Position numbers and translations under genes: made by a program. The notes below the pieces were generated by a model. That model was not told the origin of the DNA and ran no database searches. It saw nothing but the letters and a program-made list of their open reading frames with translations. Source: Phocoena phocoena (taxonomy: Eukaryota > Chordata > Mammalia > Artiodactyla > Phocoenidae). Taken from it: a stretch of DNA of 64,000 nucleotides. Positions 11,240 through 22,570 of this stretch are shown in pieces. Each line of letters begins with the position of its first letter. Within the stretch, counting starts at the first letter, position 1. The stretch covers positions 107,770,313 through 107,834,312 of the forward strand of contig NC_089225.1 in the NCBI RefSeq assembly GCF_963924675.1, given 5' to 3'.

Positions 11240-11720
11240 GCAAAAGTATATTCTTGTTAATATTTGGGTATATTATGATTTCTTATGAATTTCCCACTTC
11301 AGGTAGGAGGGAGGTGCGGTTAGCATAGCATACATGTAGTTTTTATATTCTGCATTTTAATATTACATAAGTTTTTCCCCATGTCATTCAAAATTCTTCT
11401 AAAACCTTATAATGCCTATGTAATATTCCATCATACAAATATGCTCTTAAACATTTAACCTTGCCCCAATTGTGGATTTTTAGTTTCTGATTTTTTGATA
11501 CTATAAATAGTGCCGTGGCCATCTATGTTCATAAATCTTTATTGTGATCTCTGGTTATTTCTTTAGGACAGTCCTGGAACTGTGCTGATGGGGTCAGAAA
11601 TATAGACATATTTAAGAATTTTGAAACATTGCCACATTCCCTTCCAGAAAGATCACAGCAGTTTATCCTCTTTCCAGTAGCCTGTGAATAAGGGCACCTA
11701 TGATGGAAATACCTGTCAGG
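11240..11720 (-). mobile_element. Ancient L1/HAL1-like 3' fragment, antisense
   Basis: Landmarks on the + strand are tgcattttaatattacataa, ttccatcatacaaatatgct, actataaatagtgccgtggc and aaacattgccacattccctt, typical of the 3' region of old antisense L1-type elements. Family not resolved. Confidence 0.6.
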
Positions 11721-11740
11721 AGTTCTCTGGCTACATGGAG

Positions 11741-11782
11741 GCGGGGGGGGGGGTTGGTCTCTCTCTCTCACTCTCTCTCTCT
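11741..11782 (+). repeat. G-run followed by (CT)n microsatellite
   Basis: A gcggggggggggg stretch is followed by tctctctctctcactctctc. Simple low-complexity sequence. Confidence 0.9.
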
Positions 11783-13059
11783 GAGTCAGACTAGGTCTCC
11801 TGAGATGTCCCAGTGACTGTGGTCTTGGATTTCGTCTTTCCTATTGTTCAGTGTGTTAACAGCATAGACTCTTCCTATTTGCATTAGCCATTATTAAAAA
11901 AAAATACTCATAAGGGTCCTAGACTGTAAAATGGTAAGAGAGGCGGTTCAGAGCTTCTTCCTAAACTCGGTAAAGTCGAGACTGGAGAGTGGTCTCCTGC
12001 CCCAAAGTCCTTCTTTCTACTGCTTAGACTCAATAAGAAACCCATCCTATTTGAAATGGTGCTGAGAACTTTCGTTGCAGTCTCAGATCCTTGGAGAACA
12101 TTTGTAACCTCACTAACCTTTTTAGTTGCTCTCACGTCCTGTGTGTAGCTGTCACACATTGTTTGGGTTGGCCTGACACGAATAATTAAAAGGAAATCCA
12201 ATTGAATTAAGACTAAAGAGGACAGAGCTGCTCTGTGTCATCTCTGCCACCATAAGAATTGCTACACTTCTCTTTAAGGTAATGGTAAACAGTACAGGAA
12301 GGCTTTTACTAGAAGTTCAGAGCTTCTGGTTCAATGTTGACAGGCAGCGCATCACGTCAGCCGTGGGGATAGTTCTAGAATCAGGGAGGCTTAAAGAGTA
12401 ATTATCACCCTGTCAGAATTTTCCGCTTATTCCCAGTTACCAGTTTCATTATTATGAGCAAGATTTTCATCTTCGTCTGTTCATCTCATTTATACATATA
12501 TCCTCAGCCAAGAGTCTGTGCTCTTTTGAGCCCTTCAGCCCCCAGGCTATCTAGGATGGCTCTGGGGCGCAGTGGAGCAGCTGAGGAGGGAACCGCCACC
12601 GCCTCCAGCTTTCAGGGAACGTGGGGCATAGGACTTCCCAGTCAGAGGGTATTGAAATCTTTCCCTTGAAGGAGAGATTGGTTTAGTAATCACACTAATT
12701 TCATATGGAATCAGAGCAAACAATCCACATTTATGCATCCCAAGGCGTGGACAAGAGACAGACTTGAAAACTTGACCTAGTTGTGTATGAGTAACGCTAA
12801 TTACACCCACTTCTGTGAGTTGGTAACTGTTTGTGGCTTGTTAGCATACGCATAAAAACTAACCTGTATCATTAAGTGTCGGAGTAACTTTGCTGAGCAG
12901 CTTGTGACTATAACCCTAAACTTTTCATGTGCTCACTCTTCCTTTAGGCATGTCACATAGCCAGTTACTCATAATTTTCAAAAATTGGAAGGAATACAGG
13001 TAGTATTATTCTGGAAGTTGTTAAAAACACAGACTCAGACATGATTTCCGGCTCTCACT
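11783..13059. other. Intron segment, nothing recognised
   Basis: About 1.3 kb of unique-looking sequence with no exon, RNA gene or repeat I can support. Confidence 0.5.
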
Positions 13060-13335
13060 GGACAGGTATTTCTTGAGTTCCTATCGTGTTACAAGTGCTA
13101 CTACTCATAGTTCCATGAAGGAGCCTTAGGCAGTGGAAGACAGACTTTCCACCCTAAAGTTGCTTAGTGAATTTGTGAAGAACTCTGTGTACTTACAAGA
13201 AACTTCAGTGAGATAAAAGCAAGGGCATAGTGAGTTGACACAGGGCTAAAGGAATACCCAACGTGATGGTTCTTAGGTAGATGGGATTAGTGAAAGAAGG
13301 CTGCTTGGGAAGGGAAGCCCTGAATCACACGGTAA
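13060..13335 (+). mobile_element. L2-like 3' remnant
   Basis: ggtatttcttgagttcctat followed by tgttacaagtgctac and later aaggctgcttgggaagg resembles a degraded sense L2 3' end. Weak match. Confidence 0.45.
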
Positions 13336-14109
13336 ACAAAGTGAAGGACATGGTTGGTGAAGAGCTGAGGGTCACCGATTGCCCACCCTGTTAAGATTTA
13401 AGGGTCGTGTTCCATCACACTCCTGTCCCTTCTGAGTTCTGAACCACTGAGAAATAGACACACAAGTCAGACCGAGATCAAAAGATTCCATCTTAAAAAA
13501 AAAAAAAGAAGATTCCATCTATTACTGATAAAGTTTGGATTAGAGAAGGCAGCTTGAGCCAGTTCGAGCATCTGGAACAGCCCAGAAGTTAATGCTGTAA
13601 AAAGAAACTCTGATTGTGGGGTGATTAGAGGGGGCAGAAAGTAGCCAGAGGCAGAGAGGGGAACGTGCCCTCTACCCGACTGGGGGCCGGGGATACTGGG
13701 CACCGAGTCCTAGCGTGGCCTTCGCTACTAGGTGCCCTCCAGTGCAGTGGCTGTCAGTGAGGACCAGTAGCTGATGCCCTCGGTCAGAATGGCCAGAATA
13801 TATCCTCAGCAGAGCTCTGAAGACTGCTTTTTATATAACTTTAGCGAGTAAGCATGGCTCCCACTCCACCCCTAGAAGCTTTTCACTCGCCTTCCGGTTC
13901 TTTCTGCTTGCCTGTTATCCAGGCTCATTTCTTATAGAACGGAAAAGCTCTACCCCCACCCCTGTAAACCTTTCTTAGTTTCCAGGAAGCTGAAGACTGA
14001 AACTGAATCCTGCTGCAGAGAAGCTTGCACTGGCCAGCGCATCCATCCCGCCTCCCGCTTAGGGCTCCCAGAGCACTTTGTTTATACGTGTCACCTGTCT
14101 TGATCACGT
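13336..14109. other. Intron segment, nothing recognised
   Basis: No gene or classifiable repeat. A short A-run (13494-13507) sits between two copies of agattccatct. Confidence 0.5.
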
Positions 14110-14262
14110 TTTCATGTTGCCTGGTCATTTTCCATTTGCTTCCCTGTCTCCTTCTCTAAAGCTGTAAGTTCCCTAAGGGTAAGGACAGCATCTGTTCACC
14201 TTTATATCTCCAGCCCCTGCCCAGTGCTTGTTGTTAAGGGTGTTTCAAGGTCTCTAAGCATC
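14110..14262 (-). mobile_element. L2 3'-end fragment, antisense
   Basis: The + strand reads gctgtaagttccctaagggt, then aaggacagcatctg, then ccagcccctgcccagtgctt, the usual signature of the antisense L2 3' end. Confidence 0.65.
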
Positions 14263-14278
14263 TCTGTACATATTGGTC

Positions 14279-14481
14279 TTTTTTTTTTCCTGTACGCGGG
14301 CCTCTCACTGTTGTGGCCTCTCCCGTTGTGGAGCACAGGCTCCGGACGCACAAGCTCAGCAGCCATGGCTCACGGGCCCAGCCGCTCCGCGGCATGTGGG
14401 ATCTTCCCGGATCGGGGCACGAACCCGCGTCCCCTGCATCGGCAGGCGGACTCTCAACCACTGCGCCACCGGGGAAGCCCT
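14279..14481 (-). mobile_element. Cetacean-type CHR SINE, short form, antisense
   Basis: Starts with a short T-run and tgtacgcgggcctctcactg, and ends ccaccggggaagccc, the inverted tRNA-like head. The duplication atattggtcttttt flanks it (14270-14283 and 14482-14495). The body is close to the copies at 5932, 15878 and 51550. Confidence 0.93.
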
Positions 14482-14495
14482 ATATTGGTCTTTTT

Positions 14496-15865
14496 AAAAA
14501 GACGATGGGGCAGTTATGATCTGGGAGAAGGACTGTAGCTCTAGAAGAGAGGTGTGCTTATGTAAGAGAATTAAATGCTTATTATGAATCAGAGAGGTTT
14601 CCTCCTCTTTTGAATGAAAGGGTTGGGTGTTTGATTACTTGCCAGGGCATACAGGGTGTAGGACAGGGTGTAATGAGGGCTTTCTCAAGGTGGAGCTGCC
14701 TGGACAGGTGTGAGGAGCCGGGAAGCTTTAGCACCCCAGGGGGCTGGCAGTGCTTCTGAGGCTCCCTGAGCACTTCTGTGTTCACCTCTGTATCCTCAGA
14801 GCAAGCTGTGCCCCTCAGGGAGCCCGGCAAAAGAGGCTCTCTGGGGGAAGGCAAAGAGACCCCCAGTGTGCCCCCCTGGAAAGGGAGACGCTCAGGCTTG
14901 TTGGAGACCTGATTTGCCGGCGTGGCAAGGTGGGCAAGGCACCAAGCCCCTCCACCTGCCTTTTGCAAAGAGTCCTTCTGGGGTGAGCTAACATCAGCCG
15001 CCATCCACCCTTCCCCCATGGTGAGATGGAAATGATCTGTATACCATGGTGGGATCCCCAGCCTAATTCTCCCTCTGTGAATTCTGATCAGAGCCTGCTT
15101 TTGCTTTTAATGGAAATGATTTCCACAAGACAGAGTTTTGTATTAGTTGCTGCTGGGCTGTCTGAGAAAAGAACTCACATCACAGCTGGGGTTGAGATTG
15201 TGCCCAGATGATTCAAACTTAAGTCCCTAGCATTTCCAGGGGGCAGTGAAGTGAGACAAAGGGCTCTCACCCTGACAAGGTGGTATATAAGAAACTTCTG
15301 GGGGTCGAGTGGGGCAGTGGCCAGTGCCTCCGTCCTCTCTGTGGTGCGAGCCTTTCAGGTAAAGTGGCTTTGACAGACGGGACAGGTTTGGCTCCTCCAG
15401 GGCCCTGCCTTTTGGGTAATTGTTCTCATGATTAGGAAGCTCCTGGACTCTCCCCTTTCTATTCACAGGACACTCTGCACGTCCTCGTCCTGCCCCCATG
15501 TCACACCCAACGTCACTTGAATGTGAACCAAACAGCTACGTAAGAGACATGGAATCCTTTGACGTTAGTAAAACCTGCACTGGGGAAAAGGAACCCTTGC
15601 AGCTGATGCTTAGATTTCAACCATGACTGCCTCTTGGGGCAGGCCCAGTTGATTCCGATTTGCCTGGTTCTGCAAGCCGGGGGCTCTGCCGCTGTTCTGT
15701 CAGCTGTCTGTCCTGAACTCCGCTGCCAGACTGAGTTCCCCCAAATGCTGCTTTCACCTGTCACTCAAGAACCTGCAGTCTCCTTAAGTAGATTTCATGG
15801 ATAGTGAGATTTCCATTAATATTCTGGGATGAGATATAGGATTGCAAGGTTTTATTTTGCCAAAC
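14496..15865. other. Intron segment, nothing recognised
   Basis: About 1.4 kb without recognisable features. The open frames here show no known protein. Confidence 0.5.
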
Positions 15866-15877
15866 AAGAGCATTTTC

Positions 15878-16097
15878 TTTTTTTTTTTTTTTTTTTTTTT
15901 TTTTTGCGGTACGCGGGCCTCTCACTGTTGTGGCATCTCCCGTTGCAGAGCACAGGCTCCGGAGGCGCAGGCTCAGCGGCCATGGCTCATGGGCCCAGCC
16001 GCTCCACGGCATATGGGATCTTCCCGGACCGGGGCACGAACCCGTGTCCCCTGCATCGGCAGGTGGACTCTCAACCAATGCACCACCAGGGAAGCCC
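15878..16097 (-). mobile_element. Cetacean-type CHR SINE, short form, antisense
   Basis: A long T-run (15878-15905) is followed by gcggtacgcgggcctctcac and ends caccaccagggaagccc. The flanking duplication aagagc(a/g)ttttcttt lies at 15866-15880 and 16098-16112 with a single mismatch. Slightly older than the copies with perfect duplications. Confidence 0.94.
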
Positions 16098-16112
16098 AAG
16101 AGCGTTTTCTTT

Positions 16113-16974
16113 AAAAGCCAGTTACCATCTACTTCCTCCACGATTTTATAAATGAAAACATTTTAGCACCAAAACAAAGGAAGACTTAACTTCACCGTTC
16201 AGGGCAGTCTCACGTTGACTTGGTTGAGCTTTGTGGAAAACCTTTTTCTCATTTTGTTGATCTCAGACCAGCGTTTGCGAGCTGCTGGATTGTTCCATTG
16301 GATCCAAATGCCCCCTGGCTTTGGAGGCCCTCGGTGGTTTGGACGGTATTTGGTGTTCCCCATTTCCCACCCACCCGTCTCCTGTACTCACTCGTCCTTC
16401 CCTGCCTTCTCATGGCCTGGGCCTCCACTTCGCTCCCCCCAGCAGGCCCCCCACTTCTTCCAGAAGCCGCTTCCGACAGGCTGCCTCCTTCTCCACGTAT
16501 CTCCTATCGGTGCCTGATGCAGTACTGCCTGGGTTTTCATTCGCATCATTCTGTGGTTCTGTCTCTTTACTCCCTTCCCTCCCTCCCTGCCTGTGTTCTT
16601 GAGTGTCAGCTGTGTAGAAGGCAGATACTTCGCTGCAACCTCTTTCTCACTCATAAATCTGCGGTGTTGGTACAGAAGCGGCATGCTACAAGCTGCTCCT
16701 AGCACTCAGAATGTCTCCACAGTCAATGGGTGCTCAAGGACACTGTGCCCATAGATCTTGAAGATGTGGCCCTGTTTGTTATTACTCAGGAAATTCCCAC
16801 CTTTTTAAAGAATGGTATTATTATAACACAGTTGTTTGTTTTGTACTTCTTTCATTCCCATTTTAAATGGCACGTGACAGACATTTTTAACTAAAGAGAA
16901 TTTAAGAGCTTTAAAAGTATTTTATAACTTTAGAACATCCCTTTTGACTGATGTTTTTAATTTCTCACATTTAA
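16113..16974. other. Intron segment, nothing recognised
   Basis: Pyrimidine-rich between 16350 and 16600. Overlapping open frames in several frames are composition artefacts with no recognisable protein. Confidence 0.5.
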
Positions 16975-17190
16975 AATAAATACCTACCAGGCACAGAGTA
17001 CTGTGCTAGGTATTGGGACAAAGAGATTAGAACATGGTCCCAGCCCTCAGAGTAGCTTAATGTCTCATGGACAGAATACAGACACAAAGAGAGCAAGCGG
17101 GTGCACAGGAAACGTTGAGTTTGGGCTGAGTGTGGAAGTGGCTGCTTTGGTATTTTACCTGGGGACACTAGCTATGATTTGAAGGGGCCA
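16975..17190 (+). mobile_element. L2-like 3' remnant
   Basis: taccaggcacagagtactgt, gctaggtattgggacaaaga and atggtcccagccctcagag form the familiar sense L2 3' end. Confidence 0.65.
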
Positions 17191-17337
17191 CGTTAAAAGT
17201 CAATGAGAAACAAGGTCGTTCTGTTTTTAAAAGTCTTCTCCTGTACAAAATAGCAATTAACAATTTGCTGTAAGAAAACACTACAGATACTGAAAGCAAA
17301 TTAGAAAGTATTTAATTGCCCTTGAATTTTGAACACA

Positions 17338-17382
17338 CCACACCCCCCCACCCCGGGGCGGTGGGGTGGGGGGGGGGGAGGT
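17338..17382 (+). repeat. C-run/G-run inverted low-complexity tract
   Basis: A C-rich half (accccccccaccccgggg) is followed directly by a G-rich half (ggtggggtggggg...). The halves are complementary, so either strand could fold into a hairpin or the G half into a quadruplex. Confidence 0.9.
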
Positions 17383-17999
17383 AAAAGAAATGTGCCAGAG
17401 TGGGAGGAAATGAGTGCAGACCTGAAGGACAACACTCAGGGAGGGGATCCCAGCAGGTTTCTTAATCTGCTTGTCAGCATTAAATTGGCAGTCCCCTAAA
17501 TAAGAAAGTTTGCTAATGAATAAGTCTACTGACTTTGAAGTACATTTGCACTGGGAACTGTTTCTGACCTCTGAGAATGCCAACCTGATTTGCTATGAGT
17601 TTTGCTCTGGGAATTACAAGGAGCTCTCCCTTCATTCTCCTGTCCTCCACCCCAGCCAGGTCCTGGGACTTAGCTTTTCCTGCAAGCTTCTGTCCAGCCA
17701 AGCTTGCAGTCTTGCTTGCCTCCCCGGCTGGCCTGCAGGAGCACACTTCTGAGCTCAGAGGGGAGCAGAGCTCTGCCTGAGCTTCTCCCTGCCCTCCGCC
17801 CGCCTGGCTGCCTGGCTTCCAGGCCTGGATTCCTGACTCCTTGTTGCCGAGGACTCCTTCTTGGTCCCTGTGGAGATCTGTCCTGTTTACCCAGAGGCCT
17901 AGCTCGGAACTCGTTTGGGGTACATGCTTCTGCTCCAGACTCTGCCCCAGGCCCAGACTCAGCTCTCCTGTGGCCACCAGCTTCAAGTCAGTGACAAGA
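17383..17999. other. Intron segment, nothing recognised
   Basis: Unique-looking sequence. The 202-codon antisense open frame over 17513-18121 has no recognisable protein and overlaps a MIR remnant, so it is not called. Confidence 0.5.
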
Positions 18000-18250
18000 C
18001 AGTGTAGAGCTTGTGAGCATGGGCCTGGGACAGGCCGCCTGGGCTCCGATCCTGACTCTTTTGCTTTAACTTTTCTGTGCCTCCGTTTCCTAAGATAATC
18101 ATGAGTGAAATGAGGTAACATGTTTCAGAGGTAACAGTCGGTAAAAGGGAGATGATACTAGTAACTGTGCCATGGGGATGCCCCTGACATGTAACACCAA
18201 CTGGATGTTAACCGTGTGCCCAGATGCCGAGAAAGGCCCTGTTTCTGTCC
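18000..18250 (+). mobile_element. MIR remnant
   Basis: tgggctccgatcctgactct, then tctgtgcctccgtttcctaa, then atgaggtaacatgtttcaga resembles the MIR core and 3' part. Divergent. Confidence 0.6.
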
Positions 18251-18659
18251 TCACAAAAGCGCCACCTCTAACGGGGAAGAACCCGGGAAGGGCTACAGTA
18301 CAGGCCACCAGCAGCGATGGCCTGGAAAGACCTCACCTCATTTGGGATCCGTCCGGTGGGTCTGGGTGGAGGGGAAGGATTTGAAGTGGAGGCCTTGGGG
18401 TGAGGAAGGCTGGGCCCCTACTGCTTGGCAGCGGCGGGTGAGGGGCGGTCTGGTCTGGTTAGGTGTGTGGAGGGAGCACCGCGGTAAGAGACGAGACTGG
18501 GAGTGTCTTGAAGCACTCAGCAGTTGGTGCCGGAGTCACGGGGAGAGCAGGCAACCTCTGTGAGCAAGGAAGGGAAGGAAGTAGAGTCGCGCATCACACT
18601 CCACGTCACTCGAATAAGAGACACAAAGCATTCCCTTTGAACAGACATACCACAGTTTA
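18251..18659. other. Intron segment, nothing recognised
   Basis: G-rich segment without a recognisable gene or repeat. Confidence 0.5.
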
Positions 18660-18885
18660 CATAACCCTTCCTAATGTGGCCACCGTTAGGTGGCTTTCAG
18701 TTTTTGTTATTATAAATAACACTGCAATTAATATTCTTATGCATTCTTAATCAAAATTGGTTTGGACTGTTTCCTCAGGAATACATTCTTAGAAGGACCG
18801 CATTAAAGGGAATAACTATTTTTCTGCGATACTTTCTCTTTTTTTATTAACTTTTATTGTTGTATTATAAAAGTAATACACATTT

Positions 18886-19453
18886 GGGACTTCCCAGGTG
18901 GTCCAGTGGTTAAGACTTTGCCTTCCAATGCAGGGGGTACGGGTTCGATCCCTGGTCGGGGAGCTAAGATCCCACATGCCTCGGGGCCAAAAAACCAAAA
19001 CATAAAACAGGAGCAACATTGTAACAAACTCGATAAAGACTTTTTACAAAATGGTCCACATCAGGGCTTCCATGGTGGTGCAGTGGTTAAGAATCTGCCT
19101 GCCAATGCAGGGGACATGGGTTCGAGCCCTGGTCCGGGAAGATCCCATGTGCCACAGAGCAGCTAAACCCGTGCGCCACATCTACCGAGCCTGCGCTCTA
19201 CAGCCCACGAGCCACAACTGCTGAAGCCCGTGTGCCACAACTACTGAAGCCCGTGCGCCTAGAGCCCGTGCTCCGCAACAAGAGAAGCCACCTCAATGAG
19301 AAGCCTGTGCACTGCAACAAAGAGTAGCCCTTGCTCGTCGCAGCCAGAGAAAGCCTGAGCGCAGCAACGAAGACCCAACACAGCCAAAAATAAATAAATA
19401 AAATAAATAAATTTTTTAAAAAATGGTCCACATCAAAAAATCTTAAAATAAAA
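18886..19453 (+). mobile_element. CHR-1-like SINE, outer member of a nested pair
   Basis: Starts gggacttcccaggtggtcca, has B-box gggttcgatccctgg, and continues into a tail with ataaaacaggagcaacattg. The tail is interrupted at 19064 by a second SINE and resumes after it. Outer duplication aaagtaataca(c/a)(a/g)ttt lies at 18870-18885 and 19454-19469 with two mismatches. Confidence 0.9.
19064..19418 (+). mobile_element. CHR-type SINE, long form, nested inside another SINE
   Basis: Starts gggcttccatggtggtgcag, carries gggttcgagccctggtccgg, then the repeated agcccgtg(t/c)gcc(a/t) modules, and ends in a taaataaataaaataaataa tail. The duplication aaatggtccacatca at 19049-19063 and 19420-19434 comes from the tail of the outer SINE, fixing the order of insertion. 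Confidence 0.92.
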
Positions 19454-19650
19454 AAAGTAATACAAGTTTGTGTTATGAAAATTTTAAATTAACAAGTAAG
19501 CCCAAAATAGCCATCAGTTACCCATCACCTAGTAATAACATTTTTCTAGGTATCCTAAAGCATGTACATTTTTTAGAGCTTTTGAGACAAGCTGCAGGAT
19601 AATTTTCCAGAAAGGTTAGACTAATTTAGGCTTTCCCCAGCAGGGAACAA

Positions 19651-19904
19651 TAGTGCATTGTCACTGCCTCTCACCAAATTGAGAGTCTGGGGGTTCCATT
19701 TAATCTTTGTTAATATGGTAGGTTGGAAATGGTGTTTTATTATTGTGTCGGCTTGCATTTGTTTTACTGCTTGTGGGTTCGATCAACTCTTGAGTCGTTT
19801 CTTTGCCATTTCTGAGAAAGGGAGAAACTTCCTTCTGTGGTCACTAGAGTCTCCTGACACCTTAAGCCCTAGACCCACCAGCCACATTTTTAGGCAGAAT
19901 TACT
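19651..19904. other. Intron segment, nothing recognised
   Basis: Short unique segment between repeats. The 165-codon open frame from 19658 runs on into the L1 remnant and has no recognisable protein. Confidence 0.45.
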
Positions 19905-21475
19905 TTTTTTCCCAACTAAGGTATAACTTACATACAGTAAACTTCACTCCTTTTAGCATACGGTTCTGCAAGCTACACATACCACACTCAAAACATAGAA
20001 CAGTTCCATCGCCCCAGAAAATTCCTGCACACCCCTTTGTAGTCAACCCCTCTCCCCTACCCTCAGCCCGTGGCAACCCTCCTGTTTTCTGTCCCTGTAG
20101 TTTTACCTTTTCCAGAATGTCAGGTAAGTGGAATCAGACAGCTGGTAGCTTTTGAGTCTAGCTTCTTTGACTTAGCATCGTGCACTTGAGGTTCACCCCT
20201 GTGTTCTGTGTGTATCAGTGTTCATTCCTTTTTATTGCAGAGTATAAGTGTATACATGGTATAGATGTTCCACAGTTCATTTGCCCATTTGTCAGTTGAA
20301 GGATATTTGGGCTGTTTCCAGTTTGGGGCGATTATGAATAATGCTGCCATAACATTTGCCTACAGGGTTTTTTTTTGTTTCTTTGGGTTTTTTTAGGGAA
20401 TTCCCCCATCTTATTTTTTTTTAATTTATTTAATTAATTTATTTTATTTTTGGCTGCATTGGGTCTTCGTTGTTGCACGCGGGCTTTCTCTAATTGCAGA
20501 GAGCAAGGGCTGCTCTTCATTGCGGTACACGGGCTTCACATTGCGATGGCCCCTCTTGTTGAGGAGCACAGGCTCTAGGTGCGTGGGCTTCTGTAGTTGT
20601 GGCATGCGGGCTCAGTAGTTGTGGCTCGCAGGCTCTAGAACACAGGCTCAGTAGTTGTGGCGCACGGGCTTAGTTGCTCTGCGGCATATGGGATCTTCCC
20701 AGACCAGGGCTTGATCCCGTGTCCCCTGCACTGGCAGGCGGATTCTTAACCACTGCGCCACCAGGGAAGCCCTGCCTACAGGGTTTTGTGTGATGGTTGT
20801 TTTCATTTCACTTGGGTAAATACCTAGAAAAGGTTGGGTCCTATGACAAGTGTCTATTTAACTTCATAGAAAATTACCAGACTGTTTTCCAGAGTGGCTC
20901 TACCACTCACCAGCAATGTACAATAGTTCCAGTTTCTTTACCTGCTTATCAGCACTTGGTATTATCAGGGTTTTTTGTTTGTTTGTATGTTTTAGCCATG
21001 CTAATAGGTGTGTAGTGGTGTTTCATTGTGGTTTTAATTTGCATTTCCCTAATGACTAATGATGTTGAGCGTCTTTTTCATGTGCATATTTTCTGTCTGC
21101 GTATCTTTTTTGGTGATGTGTCTCTTCATATCTTTTGCCCATTTCTTAATTGGGTTTTTGGTTTCTTATTACTGAGTTTTGAGATTTCTTTTTATATTTT
21201 AGATATAAATCCTCTATCAGATTTGTGATTTGCAAATATTTTCTCCCTGTCTTTGGCTTGTCTTTTCGTTCTCTCTGGCTTATTTTTTTATACTCTTTTG
21301 AAGAGCAAAAGTTTTACATTTTGGTAAAGTCTAATTTATTGAATTTTTTTTATGGATTGTGCTTTGGGTGTCACATCTAGGAAATTTTTGACTAACCCAA
21401 GGTCACGAAGATTTTTTCCTATGTTTTCTTCTGGCAGTTTTATAGTTTTAAGATTTACATTTAGGTTCTCCACTT
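19905..21475 (-). mobile_element. Ancient L1 (L1M-type) 3' region, antisense, split by a SINE
   Basis: Antisense L1 landmarks run through it: acttacatacagtaaacttc, aaaacatagaacagttccat, aagtggaatcagacagctgg, ttgcccatttgtcagttgaa, tttaatttgcatttccctaa, taaatcctctatcagatttg. A CHR SINE at 20373-20772 interrupts it. No intact frame. Confidence 0.85.
20373..20772 (-). mobile_element. CHR-type SINE, long form, antisense, inside L1
   Basis: An A+T tail is followed by ttttggctgcattgggtctt and gggctttctctaattgcaga, ending gcgccaccagggaagccc. The perfect duplication tgcctacagggtttt (20357-20371 and 20773-20787) is L1 sequence, so this element inserted after the L1. Confidence 0.92.
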
Positions 21476-22179
21476 ATTTCCTAGCTCCAGAAGTTTCTTT
21501 TAGAAAACAGTTCCATTAAAGAGACATACACCTGAGTAGATTTGGTATGGAGTCAGTCCTAGGAGCCTGCGCAGGCATGGTGCCCTCCAGGAACCATCTG
21601 GAAAGGAGGTGTGGGCATCAGAAGCCGCCCAGGAGTGGCTTTTAAACAGATAGTAGGCTTCTCTGGCTTAAGACTTGGCATAAAAGTGAAGATTGTATCC
21701 TTTAAAGGAGGGTGAGGATGGTAAGAGAAAAACCTCTAAACTTTCTAGATAAATCCTTCTGACTGCTGCACAAAGTCAGGACGGTGACTGATGCCAAGCC
21801 CAGGACTTTGTCGATTACATGCAAACACCCATGTCGGTGACTCACCCAAGCATGCTTTAATCTCATAACCAAGAGGCTTTCAAAAATTATAGTCAACAAG
21901 GCAGCTTGCTAGTTGTGACTGCCATTGGATTGGGTTTTCCTCAGAACAGCTGGAGTGTAATGTGGTGGGAAGAGAGCCTGATGTGGGTGAAGGGCCAAGG
22001 ATTGCTTGCCTGGGAAGGATGTGCGGCTAACGTTTGATAGAAATCTGTGAAATGACCGACCTCAGCCAAGCTAAGCAGAGGCCTGCCATCTTTCATCCAT
22101 GGGAAAATACACTGCAGCAGAAGTATTCAGAAAACAGCATTGACATCCGCTTTGTGTCAGTCATTGCAAGACACAGACG
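21476..22179. other. Intron segment, nothing recognised
   Basis: No gene or classifiable repeat seen. Confidence 0.5.
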
Positions 22180-22570
22180 GTCCAGAGCATGCTCCGTGCC
22201 GGGCTGATAGGAGCCGAGAGAAGACTCCTGTTCTAGTGAAGGAGAGCACTTGAGAGCAGGTTGGGAATGACTTCTCCAAGGATGTTCCAGACAGAGCAGC
22301 GCAAGGGTTTGGTGTGTTCTGGGATTTGCAGGCCTTTGGCATGGCTGTGTCACAGGAAGGGCTCACAGAGGCAGTGGGAGATGTTATTAGAAGTGGAACC
22401 AGGGCCAATCTTGGAGGACCTTGTTTGCTCTGCCCTGAGATATGAGTGTTTTCTTGAATTCAAATTGGTACCATTGAAGCATTTTACATATGGAAGTGAT
22501 GGGCTAGGACTTTCTTTTTAGAAAGATCTCTCTGGAGGCTCTGTGGAGAATGAATTAGAAGGGGCCAATT
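22180..22570 (+). mobile_element. L2-like 3' remnant
   Basis: ttgggaatgacttctccaag, gatgttccagacagagcagc, gagatatgagtgttttcttg and agatctctctggaggctctg follow the order of landmarks of the sense L2 3' end. Heavily diverged. Confidence 0.6.

Larger units (their letters stand above)
18660..19650 (-). mobile_element. Ancient L1/HAL1-like fragment, split by two SINEs
   Basis: The left part (18660-18869: cagtttttgttattataaat, ctgtttcctcaggaatacat, ttattaacttttattgttgt) continues after the SINE block with tacaagtttgtgttatgaaa and taacatttttctaggtatcc. The two halves are joined by the duplication of the outer SINE, showing the old element was the target. Confidence 0.6.
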
